Shown: one piece after another, positions 15,610-24,862 of the stretch
Layout of the letters: each line of letters opens with the position of its first letter
Position numbering within the stretch: the first letter of the stretch is position 1
From: Clostridia bacterium
Lineage (GTDB): Bacteria > Bacillota > Clostridia > Oscillospirales > Acutalibacteraceae
Assembly (NCBI GenBank): GCA_017549565.1
Contig: JAFYUI010000021.1
Coordinates: 1-56,217 of the forward strand
Length of the DNA: 56,217 nucleotides
Reading direction: 5' to 3'
Translations under genes and position numbers: made by a program
The notes under the pieces: generated by a model
The model's input: only the letters and a program-made list of their open reading frames with translations
What the model was told of the DNA's origin: nothing
The model's database searches: none

Positions 15610-16869
15610 TTAAAACAATATTACAAGGAACTGTGAAACTAAAACAACTGCAATAAGAGCAATTGGATAGGTCGCTGCATAAGCTGCTGCAACATCCTCT
15701 GTACCTGCAACACCGATAAGTGTGCCAAGCGCGGGGGTAGAAGTCATACCGCCGGTAAGCGAACCCAAGTTGTTGAGAAGGCTTAATTTTAACACATATT
15801 TTGCAAATAAGAAGCCAAGTATCATAGGTACAACAGTCATTACAACACCGTAAACGAAATACATTGGGTCAAAGTTTGCAATAAATTCAGCACCGCCGGG
15901 GATACCTGCGCCAACCAAGAACAATACAAGACCTAATTCACGGAATAGCTTTAAGGTACTTTGTGCAGGCATAATGCTAATTGGACCAATTTTGCCAAAG
16001 TGACCTAAAATCAAACTCATTAAAAGACAACCGCCTGTTGCAGTTAACGAAAAGCAAGTACCCGAAAGGCCGCTTGAAGACAACGGAATTTTAATATTAC
16101 CGATAATTACGCCCAAAATAGCCGCTAATGCAAAGCCCGCAACACCCATATGGTCGATTTCAAAGAGCTTTTTAGTGGCCTTCTTCTCTTCTTTTTCAGA
16201 CTTAATAACCAATTTTGCGCGTTCTTCTTCCATATTTGCTTTAGAAAGCTTAGGAATAAGCTGAACGAACAATACAACGCCTACAACACCGAAGATGTAA
16301 GAAATACCGTGGCCAACAGACACTAAGCCCTCATATTCAGCAGCAACTGTTGCTTTTGCAGCAGAGAATGCAGGGGTTGATGTAAGTGAGCCCGAAAGAA
16401 GACCAACAATCATAGCAACGAAGCCGTCCTGCTCCTTAATAGTTGCACCGTAACCGAACAATTCGCCCGCATAGATACAGCCAACTGCCGCAAGACCACC
16501 TGCCAGTATTATAATTAAGCCCAACAATACATATGATTTAAAATTCTTTTTAAAATTGCCAAAGAATTTTGGACCCGCAATGTAACCAACCGAAGTAACG
16601 AATAAAACAAGACCTAATCCTTCGATTAATTTCATTGCAGTTTTATAGTCATAAGCTTTTGCAGATAAAGCGAATACCAAACCGTCGCTTGTCATACTGA
16701 AGCATAATGCACCAACAAGTAACGCAATAATAAACACACCTGCATCGCCAAGAGACACACCCTTGACGGTAATTCTACCCAAAGCATAGCCCACAAGTAA
16801 AACACCGAAAACCACAAATAAAAGGGTGTAAATATCGTTAATGGAGATTACTCCGCCAAAAAATTTCAT
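15610..16869 (-). CDS. AspT/YidE-type membrane carrier
   Basis: This is a 419-residue polytopic protein with about 10-11 hydrophobic helices in two halves around a charged central loop (about residues 205-235). Both halves share the signature seen as GSLTSTPAFSAA (about 158) and GGMTSTPALGTL (about 375), the repeated motif of the aspartate:alanine exchanger (AAE) family. The TrkA_C domains of longer YidE/YbjL proteins are absent. It is the last gene of the fumarate-reductase operon, 12 bp after frdA. That makes a C4-dicarboxylate or amino-acid exchange (for example succinate out, aspartate/malate/fumarate in) the obvious guess, untested. It starts at ATG 16869 behind AAGGAGG. Confidence 0.78.
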   Translation of the reverse strand: MKFFGGVISINDIYTLLFVVFGVLLVGYALGRITVKGVSLGDAGVFIIALLVGALCFSMTSDGLVFALSAKAYDYKTAMKLIEGLGLVLFVTSVGYIAGPKFFGNFKKNFKSYVLLGLIIILAGGLAAVGCIYAGELFGYGATIKEQDGFVAMIVGLLSGSLTSTPAFSAAKATVAAEYEGLVSVGHGISYIFGVVGVVLFVQLIPKLSKANMEEERAKLVIKSEKEEKKATKKLFEIDHMGVAGFALAAILGVIIGNIKIPLSSSGLSGTCFSLTATGGCLLMSLILGHFGKIGPISIMPAQSTLKLFRELGLVLFLVGAGIPGGAEFIANFDPMYFVYGVVMTVVPMILGFLFAKYVLKLSLLNNLGSLTGGMTSTPALGTLIGVAGTEDVAAAYAATYPIALIAVVLVSQFLVILF

Positions 16870-16881
16870 GAAGTACCCTCC

Positions 16882-18501
16882 TTAAAAATCCTTCTGCTTT
16901 GTATAGTTAGGAAGAAGCTTAGGAGAAGCCTTATCGGTCTTGATGCCTGCATCAGCCATTTCTTTCTTAAAGCTTTCAACGTGGTCAAGGTTAAGCTTAT
17001 CGCTAACGGTTGTATTCTTAGCAACTGCAGCAGCGTTTATACCAGCGTTACGACCGAATACGATAATATCCAAAAGTGAGTTACCCATAAGGCGATTTTC
17101 ACCGTGGATACCACCAACAGCTTCACCTGCAACAAAAAGGTTTTCAACATCAGACATACCATTGTCGGCAATCTTGATACCGCCGTTTTGATAGTGAAGT
17201 GTGGGATAAATAAGGATTGGTTGCTTACGCATATCAATGCCATATTTAAGGTACATACGCATCATAGCGGGAATTCGCTTTTCAATAGTACCTTCACCGT
17301 GAATTTTATCAATCATTGGTGAGTCAAGCCAAACACCCTGACCGCCGTTAAAGGTGTCAATACCCTTACCCTTGCGACATTCTCTGATAACAGTTGAAGC
17401 GCAAACATCGCGGGTTTCAAGCGGATACATAAATGCTTCACCGTCGCAGTTTATAAGCTGAGCACCGATAGAGCGAACCTTTTCGGTAACAAGTGCACCA
17501 AAGATTTGTGAAGGATAAGCAGCACCTGTTGGGTGATATTGCAAGGTATAAGCATAAAGCAAGGGTGCGCCTGCGCGGTAAGCCAAAACAAGACCGTCAG
17601 CAGTAGCGCCATAGTGGTTAGAGGTTGGGAAGCCCTGATAGTGCATACGACCCGCACCACCTGTTGCTATAATAACAGTTTTAGCGCGTGCGATAAGGAT
17701 TTCCTTAGTTTCCATATTCATTAAAACAGCACCGGCTGCCTTACCGTTTTCATCCTTAATGATTTCAATAGCAGAGGTGAAATCAACAACGGGGATTTGA
17801 CGATTTTGAACCTCGTCACGCAAAACACGCATAATTTCAGCACCCGAATAGTCCTTACAAGCGTGCATACGTTTACGAGAAGTACCACCACCATGGGTGG
17901 TAACCATTGTACCGTCAGCTTCTTTATCGAACATAACGCCCAAATCATTAAGCCATTTAATGCAAATTGGGGCATCGTTAACAAGCTTGTAAACGAGCTC
18001 GGGCACGTTTTTAAAGTGACCGCCACCCATAACGTCAAGATAATGCTGTGCTGGGCTGTCGTTTGGCTTATCAGCTGCTTGAATACCGCCTTCGGCCATC
18101 ATTGTGTTGGCATCACCATGGCGAAGCTTTGTTACTATCATAACATTAGCGCCGTTTTCGTTAGCCATAATAGCAGCCGCAGAACCAGCACCGCCACCAC
18201 CGATAACAAGCACATCTACATCGTAATCAATCTTAGTAAGGTCGATATCAGCAGGGTTAATTCTTGGGTTTGCCTGTAAGGTTTCAGCCAATTCAAGCGG
18301 TACTTTTTCACCCTTGTTAGGACCGATTTTAAGCTCGGCAAACTGCGATTTTATGTGGTCGGGATGGTTCTCAAGTAAAACCTGGTCCTTTTCTTCGGCA
18401 GTCATTCGTCTGGGATGATTACCTGCAAGAACCGCTTTAAGACGTTCTTCACGGGTAGCTTCTACCCTTTTAATTGATTCTAATTGTTCTTTAGTATACA
18501 T
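16882..18501 (-). CDS. frdA: Soluble fumarate reductase flavoprotein subunit
   Basis: This 539-residue protein has an FAD Rossmann motif VIGGGGAGSAAA (about residues 99-110), the HGGGTSRKRMHACKDYSG segment around the flavin and capping domain, EKVRSIGAQLIN and ETRDVCAS with the catalytic Arg region, HYQNGGI with the substrate His (about 437), and NRLMGNSLLDIIVFGR. It is odd in two ways: about 95 residues precede the FAD motif, where FrdA normally has ~10, and the usual C-terminal helical domain is mostly missing. No membrane anchor subunits (FrdC/D) occur, so the enzyme is predicted to be cytosolic, like the thiol:fumarate reductase TfrA of methanogens. It would reduce fumarate to succinate with electrons from FrdB. 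Confidence 0.85.
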   Translation of the reverse strand: MYTKEQLESIKRVEATREERLKAVLAGNHPRRMTAEEKDQVLLENHPDHIKSQFAELKIGPNKGEKVPLELAETLQANPRINPADIDLTKIDYDVDVLVIGGGGAGSAAAIMANENGANVMIVTKLRHGDANTMMAEGGIQAADKPNDSPAQHYLDVMGGGHFKNVPELVYKLVNDAPICIKWLNDLGVMFDKEADGTMVTTHGGGTSRKRMHACKDYSGAEIMRVLRDEVQNRQIPVVDFTSAIEIIKDENGKAAGAVLMNMETKEILIARAKTVIIATGGAGRMHYQGFPTSNHYGATADGLVLAYRAGAPLLYAYTLQYHPTGAAYPSQIFGALVTEKVRSIGAQLINCDGEAFMYPLETRDVCASTVIRECRKGKGIDTFNGGQGVWLDSPMIDKIHGEGTIEKRIPAMMRMYLKYGIDMRKQPILIYPTLHYQNGGIKIADNGMSDVENLFVAGEAVGGIHGENRLMGNSLLDIIVFGRNAGINAAAVAKNTTVSDKLNLDHVESFKKEMADAGIKTDKASPKLLPNYTKQKDF

Positions 18502-18515
18502 ATTATCGCACCTCC

Positions 18516-19190
18516 TTATTTCTCAAAATCACGATTATTATACATAGCTTTAAGTTCTTCGGCAGTTTTCTTCATAATATCCTGAAGGTCTGCCTCACAA
18601 CCGCCGTTTTCGATTTCAGCAACACGCTCTAAAAGGTGTTGTGTTTCGGGAGCAAGATACTTACCGTTTAAGCGTCTTGCCAGTAACCCAACCTGAGGAT
18701 GAGTAATACCTGCGGGGCAACGAGAAGAACAAACACCGCACATTACACAGTCAAAAGATTCTTCAGCGCACTTTTCAAAATCACCGCGTTGTGCATAAGC
18801 AATGTACTGCATAACATTAAGCTCTTGTGTACATGCCTTTGTACAAGCATTACAACCGATACAAGCATAAACCTCGGGGTAAAGCTGCATCATAATTTGC
18901 TCAGAAGGTTTAACCTTTTCAATATCGTATGGTTGTTTAACAAGTGGGAAGAAAGGAAGAGTAGCAATATACATATTGTCCTCTACCTTTGTTTGACAAG
19001 CAAGGCAAGTTTTAAGTTCTTGCTGACCTTTAATGCGGTAAATTGTTGCACAAGCACCGCAGAAACCGCAACGGCAACCAACACCACGAACAAGCTGATA
19101 ACCTGCATATTCCATGGCATTCATAATAGTAAGACTTGCGGGAACTTCGTATTTTTTACCATAAAGGTAAATATTTACCATATTTTCCAT
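18516..19190 (-). CDS. frdB: Fumarate reductase iron-sulfur subunit
   Basis: I start it at ATG 19190, eight bases after AAAGGAG; the frame extends upstream to 19307 inside the previous gene. The 224-residue protein has a plant-type [2Fe-2S] site (CRCGFCGAC, then CLAC, about residues 40-72) and two [4Fe-4S]/[3Fe-4S]-type motifs CIGCNACTKACT (about 114) and CVMCGVCSSRCP (about 150). This is the FrdB/TfrB N-terminal architecture. The C-terminal CCG domains of methanogen TfrB are absent but occur as the separate HdrB encoded upstream. It should pass electrons to FrdA. Confidence 0.85.
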   Translation of the reverse strand: MENMVNIYLYGKKYEVPASLTIMNAMEYAGYQLVRGVGCRCGFCGACATIYRIKGQQELKTCLACQTKVEDNMYIATLPFFPLVKQPYDIEKVKPSEQIMMQLYPEVYACIGCNACTKACTQELNVMQYIAYAQRGDFEKCAEESFDCVMCGVCSSRCPAGITHPQVGLLARRLNGKYLAPETQHLLERVAEIENGGCEADLQDIMKKTAEELKAMYNNRDFEK

Positions 19191-19203
19191 TATTTTTTCT
19201 CCT

Positions 19204-20037
19204 TTAATACTCGCTTGGAAGTTCTTCCAATTCATCACAGCGGAAAACCGGACCGTCTTTGCAAACATATTTTGCGCCAACATTACATCTGCCGCATTTG
19301 CCGACACCGCACTTCATACGAAGTTCAAGTGTGGTGTAAACATTGGTTTTATCAAAGCCAATTTCACAAAGACCGTCAAGCGTAAACTTAATCATAATGG
19401 GTGGGCCACATAAAACAGCCACCTTGTTGGTGTCAAAGCCAAGCTCCTTAACAAAGGTAGGAACAAAGCCAACATGACCGTCCCAACCTTCTTGCGGGTT
19501 GTCAATGGTTAAATGAACATTAACACCGTCGTCGGTTGCCCATTCTTCAATGATTTCCTTATAGTCAAGAAGGTCATCCTTACTGCGTGAGCCGTAAACG
19601 ATATCAATTTTACCGTAACGGTCACGGTAGTGACGACAGTAGTTGATTACCGAGCGAAGAGGTGCTAAACCAACACCGCCCGCAATAAACAAAAGGTCTT
19701 TTCCTGCAAATACATCATCTACAGGGAACGGTTTTCCATAAGGTCCGCGAATAGTAATTTGCTGACCGGGTTCTGCTTGATGAAGCCAATCGGTCACACA
19801 ACCGCATTTTTTAATGGAAAATTCCATAAATTCTTCGTTTGTTGGTGAAGAAGTAATAGAAAACATTGCTTCACCCACACCCGGAACTGAAAGCATAGCG
19901 CATTGACCTGGTTTGTGGTCAAATGCCTTTTTACCATCGGGTGTTACCACACGAAAGGTTTTAATATCGGGTGTATCGATGCGAACATCTGTAATGACAC
20001 CAATTTTAGGAATTAAAGTATCGTTAATATTATTCAC
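19204..20037 (-). CDS. FAD/NAD(P)-binding oxidoreductase, FloxA-like
   Basis: The true start is GTG 20037, seven bases after GGAGG, overlapping the stop of the previous gene as GTGA; the longer frame to 20115 is overlap with that gene. The ~277-residue protein is a ferredoxin-NADP reductase-type flavoprotein: FAD binding around GQCAMLSVPGVGEAMFS (about residues 55-71), IRGPYGKPFP, NAD binding FIAGGVGLAPLR (about 115-126), and a C-terminal [2Fe-2S] CGVGKCGRC...C. This matches AsrB/PyrK and FloxA. It is the predicted NAD(P)H entry site of the HdrABC-Flox complex. Confidence 0.83.
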   Translation of the reverse strand: MNNINDTLIPKIGVITDVRIDTPDIKTFRVVTPDGKKAFDHKPGQCAMLSVPGVGEAMFSITSSPTNEEFMEFSIKKCGCVTDWLHQAEPGQQITIRGPYGKPFPVDDVFAGKDLLFIAGGVGLAPLRSVINYCRHYRDRYGKIDIVYGSRSKDDLLDYKEIIEEWATDDGVNVHLTIDNPQEGWDGHVGFVPTFVKELGFDTNKVAVLCGPPIMIKFTLDGLCEIGFDKTNVYTTLELRMKCGVGKCGRCNVGAKYVCKDGPVFRCDELEELPSEY

Positions 20038-21059
20038 CTTTTTTTTCCTCCAATCTTTTTCATTACTTTTACGATATTCATTGATATCGGACATTTTACA
20101 AGACAGCGACCGCAACCAACACAGCTAAACAAACCGTCGTTATTTTCGGGATAGTACACAAGCTTGTGCATAAAGCGTTGACGGAAGCGTTCCTTTTGTG
20201 TTAAACGGTTGTTACCGTGTGCCATTTTTGTAAAGTCGGAATACATACAAGAATCCCAACATCTGAAACGAATAACACCGTTGCCTGTATTAAAATCTTT
20301 AATATCATAACACTGACAGGTTGGGCACACAAAGGTACAAGTACCGCAACCAAGACAAGCCCCGGATAATTCATCCCATTCGGGTGCATTGAAAAGTTCA
20401 GCCGTTTTACCGCCACCGAAAGCATCGGTTTTAAGGTCTTTAAGCGGAAGCTTATTCATAATGGCATCAATTTTTGCTTTTTGTTCAACTACAGCGGTAT
20501 CATCACACTCTTCAGTTAAATCGATAAGCTTTTCTAAAAGGTCCTTACCCTTTTGGGTGTTTGCCTCAAAGAAGATGTCAGTATCATTTTTCCAAGCTGA
20601 AATATCGCCTGTGGGCTCAGCAGGGTTTATGCCAAAGGTTTTACAAAAACAAGTTTCAGACGGCTTACCGCACGCCAAAGAAATAATAACACCGTGGCTG
20701 CGTCTTAAAGCATAAAAGCTGTCAACCGGCTCGCTTAAAAATACGCGGTCAAGGATATCAAAGCTTTTAACATCACAAGCTCTTACACCAAAGATTACAA
20801 AATCATCAAGTGCTTTTCTTGTATCAATAACTTCAATATTTTTGCCTTCGGTCTTAAATGCCATTAAATCTTCAGTTTGGGGGAAGAAGAAATCCTTAGG
20901 GCTTCTAACAGTATTCAGAACATTGCTCCAAACACTTCCCTCTTCCCACTTTTTATAAGTGGCACTGCCGTCGGTTTGGTCTTGGGGAAGATAAAGCTCG
21001 GCATTTTTGGCAATTTCTTTAAACAAAAGGTTTATTTTATCAAGAGAACATTTACGCAT
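20034..21059 (-). CDS. 4Fe-4S protein, FloxB/AsrA-like
   Basis: It starts at ATG 21059, inside the last codons of the preceding gene and behind a GGGGGG run. It has about 341 residues. The N-terminal two thirds match the AsrA-like fold, with VIFGVRACDVKSFDILDRVF (about residues 77-96). Two [4Fe-4S] motifs follow: CLGCGTCTFVCPTCQCYD (about 235-252) and CVGCGRCLVKCP near the C-terminus. In Desulfovibrio floxABCD such proteins carry electrons from FloxA to the Hdr part. The gene is a paralogue of the next gene upstream, which points to an old duplication. Confidence 0.78.
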   Translation of the reverse strand: MRKCSLDKINLLFKEIAKNAELYLPQDQTDGSATYKKWEEGSVWSNVLNTVRSPKDFFFPQTEDLMAFKTEGKNIEVIDTRKALDDFVIFGVRACDVKSFDILDRVFLSEPVDSFYALRRSHGVIISLACGKPSETCFCKTFGINPAEPTGDISAWKNDTDIFFEANTQKGKDLLEKLIDLTEECDDTAVVEQKAKIDAIMNKLPLKDLKTDAFGGGKTAELFNAPEWDELSGACLGCGTCTFVCPTCQCYDIKDFNTGNGVIRFRCWDSCMYSDFTKMAHGNNRLTQKERFRQRFMHKLVYYPENNDGLFSCVGCGRCLVKCPISMNIVKVMKKIGGKKR

Positions 21060-22050
21060 TGTTATCCCCCCTATCAAAAACTTCACCTGGTTCTAAATCT
21101 TCGGTGGTATAGTCAACAAGCGGTGCGCGACCGCCAACCTCAGCACCTGCTTGATATTCACCATAAAAATCGTTCATATCCTTAATGAACTTGCGGTTAA
21201 GGAGGTGTAAAGGAATATTTTGTGGGCACACGCGTGAGCATTCGCCGCAGTCAGTACAACGGCCTGCAACATGGTATGCACGAATAATGTGGAATAATTT
21301 TTCTTCAAACTCGTTTGCGGGTGATTTATTTTCAACACCCGAATTTGGGTTATCAAAAACGCACTTTTCGCAGGTACAAGCGGGGCAAGCGTCACGACAA
21401 GCGTTGCAACGAATACAACGAGAAAGTTCGTTTTGCCAGAAAGCAAATCTTTCATCGGCTGTCATTGCTTCAAGGCGGGCAACCTCGTCAAAGCGGTTTG
21501 ACTCAATAACTTCGCCCTCTTCACCCATAAGCTCATCGTAAGCCACATGCTTTTTGCTCTTGCAGTTAATGCAGCGTTCGGCCAAAACATCCTTTGCAGC
21601 AATAACAACGGGCTCATCAGCATACAATGTGGTAACAACTAACTTGTCACCGTCCGAGCCGATTGCAGCAATACCGTCGCCGCTGATTGCCTTAACCTTT
21701 GCAATGTCAGCCATACCCTCGCAAGGAATACCAACAGCATAAACCTTTTCACGGTCAAAGCGATGCTCGGTTAAAAGCTGGTTAAAGCTGTATGTATCAC
21801 AGGGCTTTAAGAAAACAAGAATTTTACCTTCAATTTTATCAGTTTTCTTAACAAGATATTTTGAAAAGTTTGCACCGCAGAAATCGTTAAAAACAAAGCC
21901 GTTTTTAAGCTCTTCCACTGTGCTGAAAACGGTGGGAGTTACATCATAGTCAAATTCACCTATGCCCCAACCTAAAACAGCACTGACAGTACCATTTTCG
22001 AGGAGTTCTGATGCTTTTTGTATAAGCTGTTCACGGGTTATTTTTTGCAT
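21052..22050 (-). CDS. 4Fe-4S protein, FloxC/AsrA-like
   Basis: This 332-residue protein starts at ATG 22050 behind GGAGG. It shares a layout with the next gene: an N-terminal domain with KILVFLKPCDTYSFNQLL, then Cys-rich motifs CINCKSK, CIRCNACRDACPACTCEKC (about residues 213-231) and CTDCGECSRVCP (about 262). The middle motif has two extra Cys compared with a simple ferredoxin, so it may carry an additional cluster. It is the predicted electron relay of the Flox module. It overlaps mvhD/floxD by 13 bp and floxB by 8 bp, typical of stoichiometric complex subunits. Confidence 0.78.
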   Translation of the reverse strand: MQKITREQLIQKASELLENGTVSAVLGWGIGEFDYDVTPTVFSTVEELKNGFVFNDFCGANFSKYLVKKTDKIEGKILVFLKPCDTYSFNQLLTEHRFDREKVYAVGIPCEGMADIAKVKAISGDGIAAIGSDGDKLVVTTLYADEPVVIAAKDVLAERCINCKSKKHVAYDELMGEEGEVIESNRFDEVARLEAMTADERFAFWQNELSRCIRCNACRDACPACTCEKCVFDNPNSGVENKSPANEFEEKLFHIIRAYHVAGRCTDCGECSRVCPQNIPLHLLNRKFIKDMNDFYGEYQAGAEVGGRAPLVDYTTEDLEPGEVFDRGDNNA

Positions 22051-22472
22051 CTTAAATCCTCCAATCTCTTGTTTTGACCAAGTGCAGTTACAGTCTGAAC
22101 AAAGTCGTTCATTGTTGCGGCAAATTTTGCGCCTTCAGCAGCCGACACCCATTCAACACGGGTGCGTTCCTTTTCAATGCCCAAAAAATCGAGCATTGAG
22201 AAAAGGGCAGCCATACGGCGACGGGTAAAGTAGTTACCCGAAGTATAGTGACAGTCACCAGGGTGGCAACCGCAAATAATTACACCATCAGCGCCACGCT
22301 GAAATGCGCGTAAAATAAACATTGGGTTTACACGGCAAGAGCAAGGCACACGGATAATTTTAACATCAGCAGGATAAGCCAAGCGGTTATTACCCGCAAG
22401 GTCAGCACCCGCATAAGAACACCAGTTGCAGCAAAATGCAACAATTAAGGGCTTATATTCATTTACTTGCAT
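22038..22472 (-). CDS. MvhD/FloxD-type iron-sulfur subunit
   Basis: This 144-residue protein is recognisable by FCCNWCSYAGADLAG (about residues 13-27), RVPCSCRVNP (about 41-50) and CGCHPGDCHY (about 67-76), the conserved Cys set of MvhD, which holds a [2Fe-2S] cluster and docks the electron donor on HdrA. Here the donor would be the Flox flavoprotein, since no MvhAG [NiFe] hydrogenase is present. It overlaps hdrA by 10 bp. Confidence 0.9.
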   Translation of the reverse strand: MQVNEYKPLIVAFCCNWCSYAGADLAGNNRLAYPADVKIIRVPCSCRVNPMFILRAFQRGADGVIICGCHPGDCHYTSGNYFTRRRMAALFSMLDFLGIEKERTRVEWVSAAEGAKFAATMNDFVQTVTALGQNKRLEDLRCKK

Positions 22473-24457
22473 ATTGCGTCAACCTCCGCCATAATTTGTA
22501 GATTTGCAAAGCCCTTAAGGTCCATAGCACCAGAAGGACAAGCAACGGTACAAGCGCCACAACCCTGACAAACTGCGGGGTTAACCGACGCTACTCTTCT
22601 AATCTTAGTGGTTCTGTCAGGCATACGGAATTCCTTATCCTCGTAAGTGATAGCACCATAAGGACAAACGTTTGCACAAGACGAGCAACCGTTACACATA
22701 AGCTCGTTTGAATTTGCAACACAGGGGTTACCTGTAAGTTTATCTTTTGCAAGAAGACCGATAACCTTTGAAGCCGCAGCACCTGCTTGAGAAACGGTTT
22801 CGGGGATATCCTTAGGTCCTTGACAAGCACCTGAAAGGAACACACCCGCAGTGGGACTTTCAACAGGGCGAAGCTTGGGATGGGCTTCGGTAAAGAAGTC
22901 GTTAGTGTCCATACTAGCAGTAAGCATAGTAGCAAGTGGACGAGCTGATTTATCGGGTTCGATAGCGGCTGCCAAAACAACCAAGTCGGCATCAATATGT
23001 AATTGCTTGTTTGCAATAAGGTCAGATGCTTGAACCTTTAACTTATCACCCTCGGGCACAACCTTACCAACCATACCCTTAATGTACTTAACGCCATATT
23101 CTTCTACCGCACGGCGATAGAATTCGTCGAAGTTTTTACCGGGTGTACGAACGTCAATATAGAATACGTAAACTTCGGTATCGGGGTATTTATCACGTGT
23201 AAGCATTGCGTGCTTTGCGGTATACATACAGCAAATTTTTGAGCAATATTCCTTACCCTTTTCAGCGCAAGATTCACAACGCGAGCCAACACACTGAACA
23301 AATACGATAGTGTGGGGATGCTTACCATCAGACGGGCGTAAAAGCTTGCCCGCAGAAGGACCTGCTGCATTTGTTAAACGCTCAAATTCAAGGGATGTGA
23401 TAACATCCTTTGACTGATTGTAAGCAAACTCATCAAACTTATCCATACTAATTGGATTAAAGCCGGTTGCCACAACAATAGCACCGTATTTTTCGTTGAT
23501 ATATTCGTCTTTTTGTGTATAGTCAATAGCACCTGCGGCACATACCTTTGAACAAACACCGCACTTGCCGTTTTTAAGCATATTACAAGCATTTGGGTCA
23601 ATGGTTGCAACCTTCGGAACTGCCTGTGCAAAAGGAATATAAATTGCGGGGCGGTTGTCCATACCCAAGTTAAATTCGTTAGGGATGCGCTTCATGGGGC
23701 ACTTTTCTACACAAGCGCCGCAGCCCGTACAAATATCTTCCTTAACATATCTTGCATTTTTCTTAATGGTAACCTCAAAATTACCAACAAAGCCACTTAC
23801 TTCGGTAACTTCGCTGTAAGAGAAGATGCGGATTTTTTCATTTTGTGCAACATCCACCATTTTAGGTGTCAAAATACAAGCCGCACAGTCAAGTGTTGGG
23901 AAGGTTTTATCAAGCTGAGCCATTTTACCGCCGATGGTGGGCTTCTTTTCAACGATATCTACGGGGAAACCCGCATCTGCAATGTCAAGAGCGGTTTGAA
24001 TACCTGCAATACCGCCACCGATAACCAAAGCGCGTTTGGTAACAGGCGATTCACCTGGAATAAGGGGTGCATTAAGATTAACCTTAGCAATAGCCGCTTT
24101 ACCCAAAATAATTGCCTTTTCGGTACCTGTAAGCATATCCTTATGTACCCAAGAGCATTGCTCACGAATGTTTGCAATTTCAACCATATAAGGGTTAAGC
24201 CCCGCTGCTGCCGCAGTTTTGCGGAAGGTTGCTTCGTGCATACGGGGTGAGCAAGAACATACCACAATACCTGTGAGATTATGCTCCTTAACGGCCTGCT
24301 TAATCATATCCTGACCGGCCTGTGAACACATATATTGATAATTGGTGGAAAAGACCACGCCGGGCTCACTTTTAAGTGCCTCGGACACTGCCTCAACATC
24401 TACTGTACCTGCGATGTTACTACCACACCAACATACAAAAACGCCAACTCTTTGCAT
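22463..24457 (-). CDS. hdrA: Heterodisulfide reductase subunit A
   Basis: This 664-residue flavoprotein shows the full HdrA domain order: an N-terminal Cys domain (FVCWCGSNIAG, then CSCSPRMHE), the FAD site VIGGGIAGIQTALDIADAGF (about residues 147-166), an inserted [4Fe-4S] CTGCGACVEKCP (about 243), CVGSRCESC (about 393), and two C-terminal ferredoxin motifs CNGCSSCANVCP and CQGCGACTVACP. HdrA holds the bifurcating FAD that splits an electron pair between a high-potential acceptor (via HdrB/C) and ferredoxin. It starts at ATG 24457 behind AAAGGAGG. The protein looks intact. Confidence 0.93.
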   Translation of the reverse strand: MQRVGVFVCWCGSNIAGTVDVEAVSEALKSEPGVVFSTNYQYMCSQAGQDMIKQAVKEHNLTGIVVCSCSPRMHEATFRKTAAAAGLNPYMVEIANIREQCSWVHKDMLTGTEKAIILGKAAIAKVNLNAPLIPGESPVTKRALVIGGGIAGIQTALDIADAGFPVDIVEKKPTIGGKMAQLDKTFPTLDCAACILTPKMVDVAQNEKIRIFSYSEVTEVSGFVGNFEVTIKKNARYVKEDICTGCGACVEKCPMKRIPNEFNLGMDNRPAIYIPFAQAVPKVATIDPNACNMLKNGKCGVCSKVCAAGAIDYTQKDEYINEKYGAIVVATGFNPISMDKFDEFAYNQSKDVITSLEFERLTNAAGPSAGKLLRPSDGKHPHTIVFVQCVGSRCESCAEKGKEYCSKICCMYTAKHAMLTRDKYPDTEVYVFYIDVRTPGKNFDEFYRRAVEEYGVKYIKGMVGKVVPEGDKLKVQASDLIANKQLHIDADLVVLAAAIEPDKSARPLATMLTASMDTNDFFTEAHPKLRPVESPTAGVFLSGACQGPKDIPETVSQAGAAASKVIGLLAKDKLTGNPCVANSNELMCNGCSSCANVCPYGAITYEDKEFRMPDRTTKIRRVASVNPAVCQGCGACTVACPSGAMDLKGFANLQIMAEVDAICK

Positions 24458-24472
24458 TTGTCTTTTCCTCCT

Positions 24473-24862
24473 TTACTTTGTATATTTTCTGAAAGCGCTG
24501 ACAAGCAACTGTTGTGGTGTGTCTTCATCAACGATTTCGGGGACCATATCTGCTGTTAAATGATTTGCGCCTTGTTTTCTTATAGCGGTTAAGCGAACGG
24601 CCTCAACCACCTTTGCGGGCTGAACGCCACGTGGGCAGCGGTCGATACAAGCAAAGCAAGACAAACATTTATATAATGATTTGGAATTTAAAAGTGGTTC
24701 AATGTCACCACATTCCACCATATTTACAAATTGGTGGGGATGATATTCCATCTCGTCGTATGCGGGACAAGTGGCTGAACACTTACCGCAGCGCATACAC
24801 TTGCTGGGGTTAACACCACTTATGCGAATGATTTCTTCTTGAAGATACTTGTTGTTATGCAT
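24473..24862 (-). CDS. hdrC: Heterodisulfide reductase subunit C
   Basis: This 129-residue protein has two [4Fe-4S] motifs, CMRCGKCSATCP (about residues 22-33) and CLSCFACIDRCP (about 67-78), in the usual HdrC spacing. It relays electrons from HdrA to HdrB. It starts at ATG 24862, behind AAGGAGG, and overlaps hdrB by 8 bp. The order is hdrB-hdrC-hdrA in the direction of transcription. Confidence 0.9.
   Translation of the reverse strand: MHNNKYLQEEIIRISGVNPSKCMRCGKCSATCPAYDEMEYHPHQFVNMVECGDIEPLLNSKSLYKCLSCFACIDRCPRGVQPAKVVEAVRLTAIRKQGANHLTADMVPEIVDEDTPQQLLVSAFRKYTK

Noticed and set aside
19190-19307. Long N-terminal extension of FrdB
   Set aside because: It overlaps the FloxA coding region and lacks a ribosome site; ATG 19190 follows AAAGGAG at good distance.
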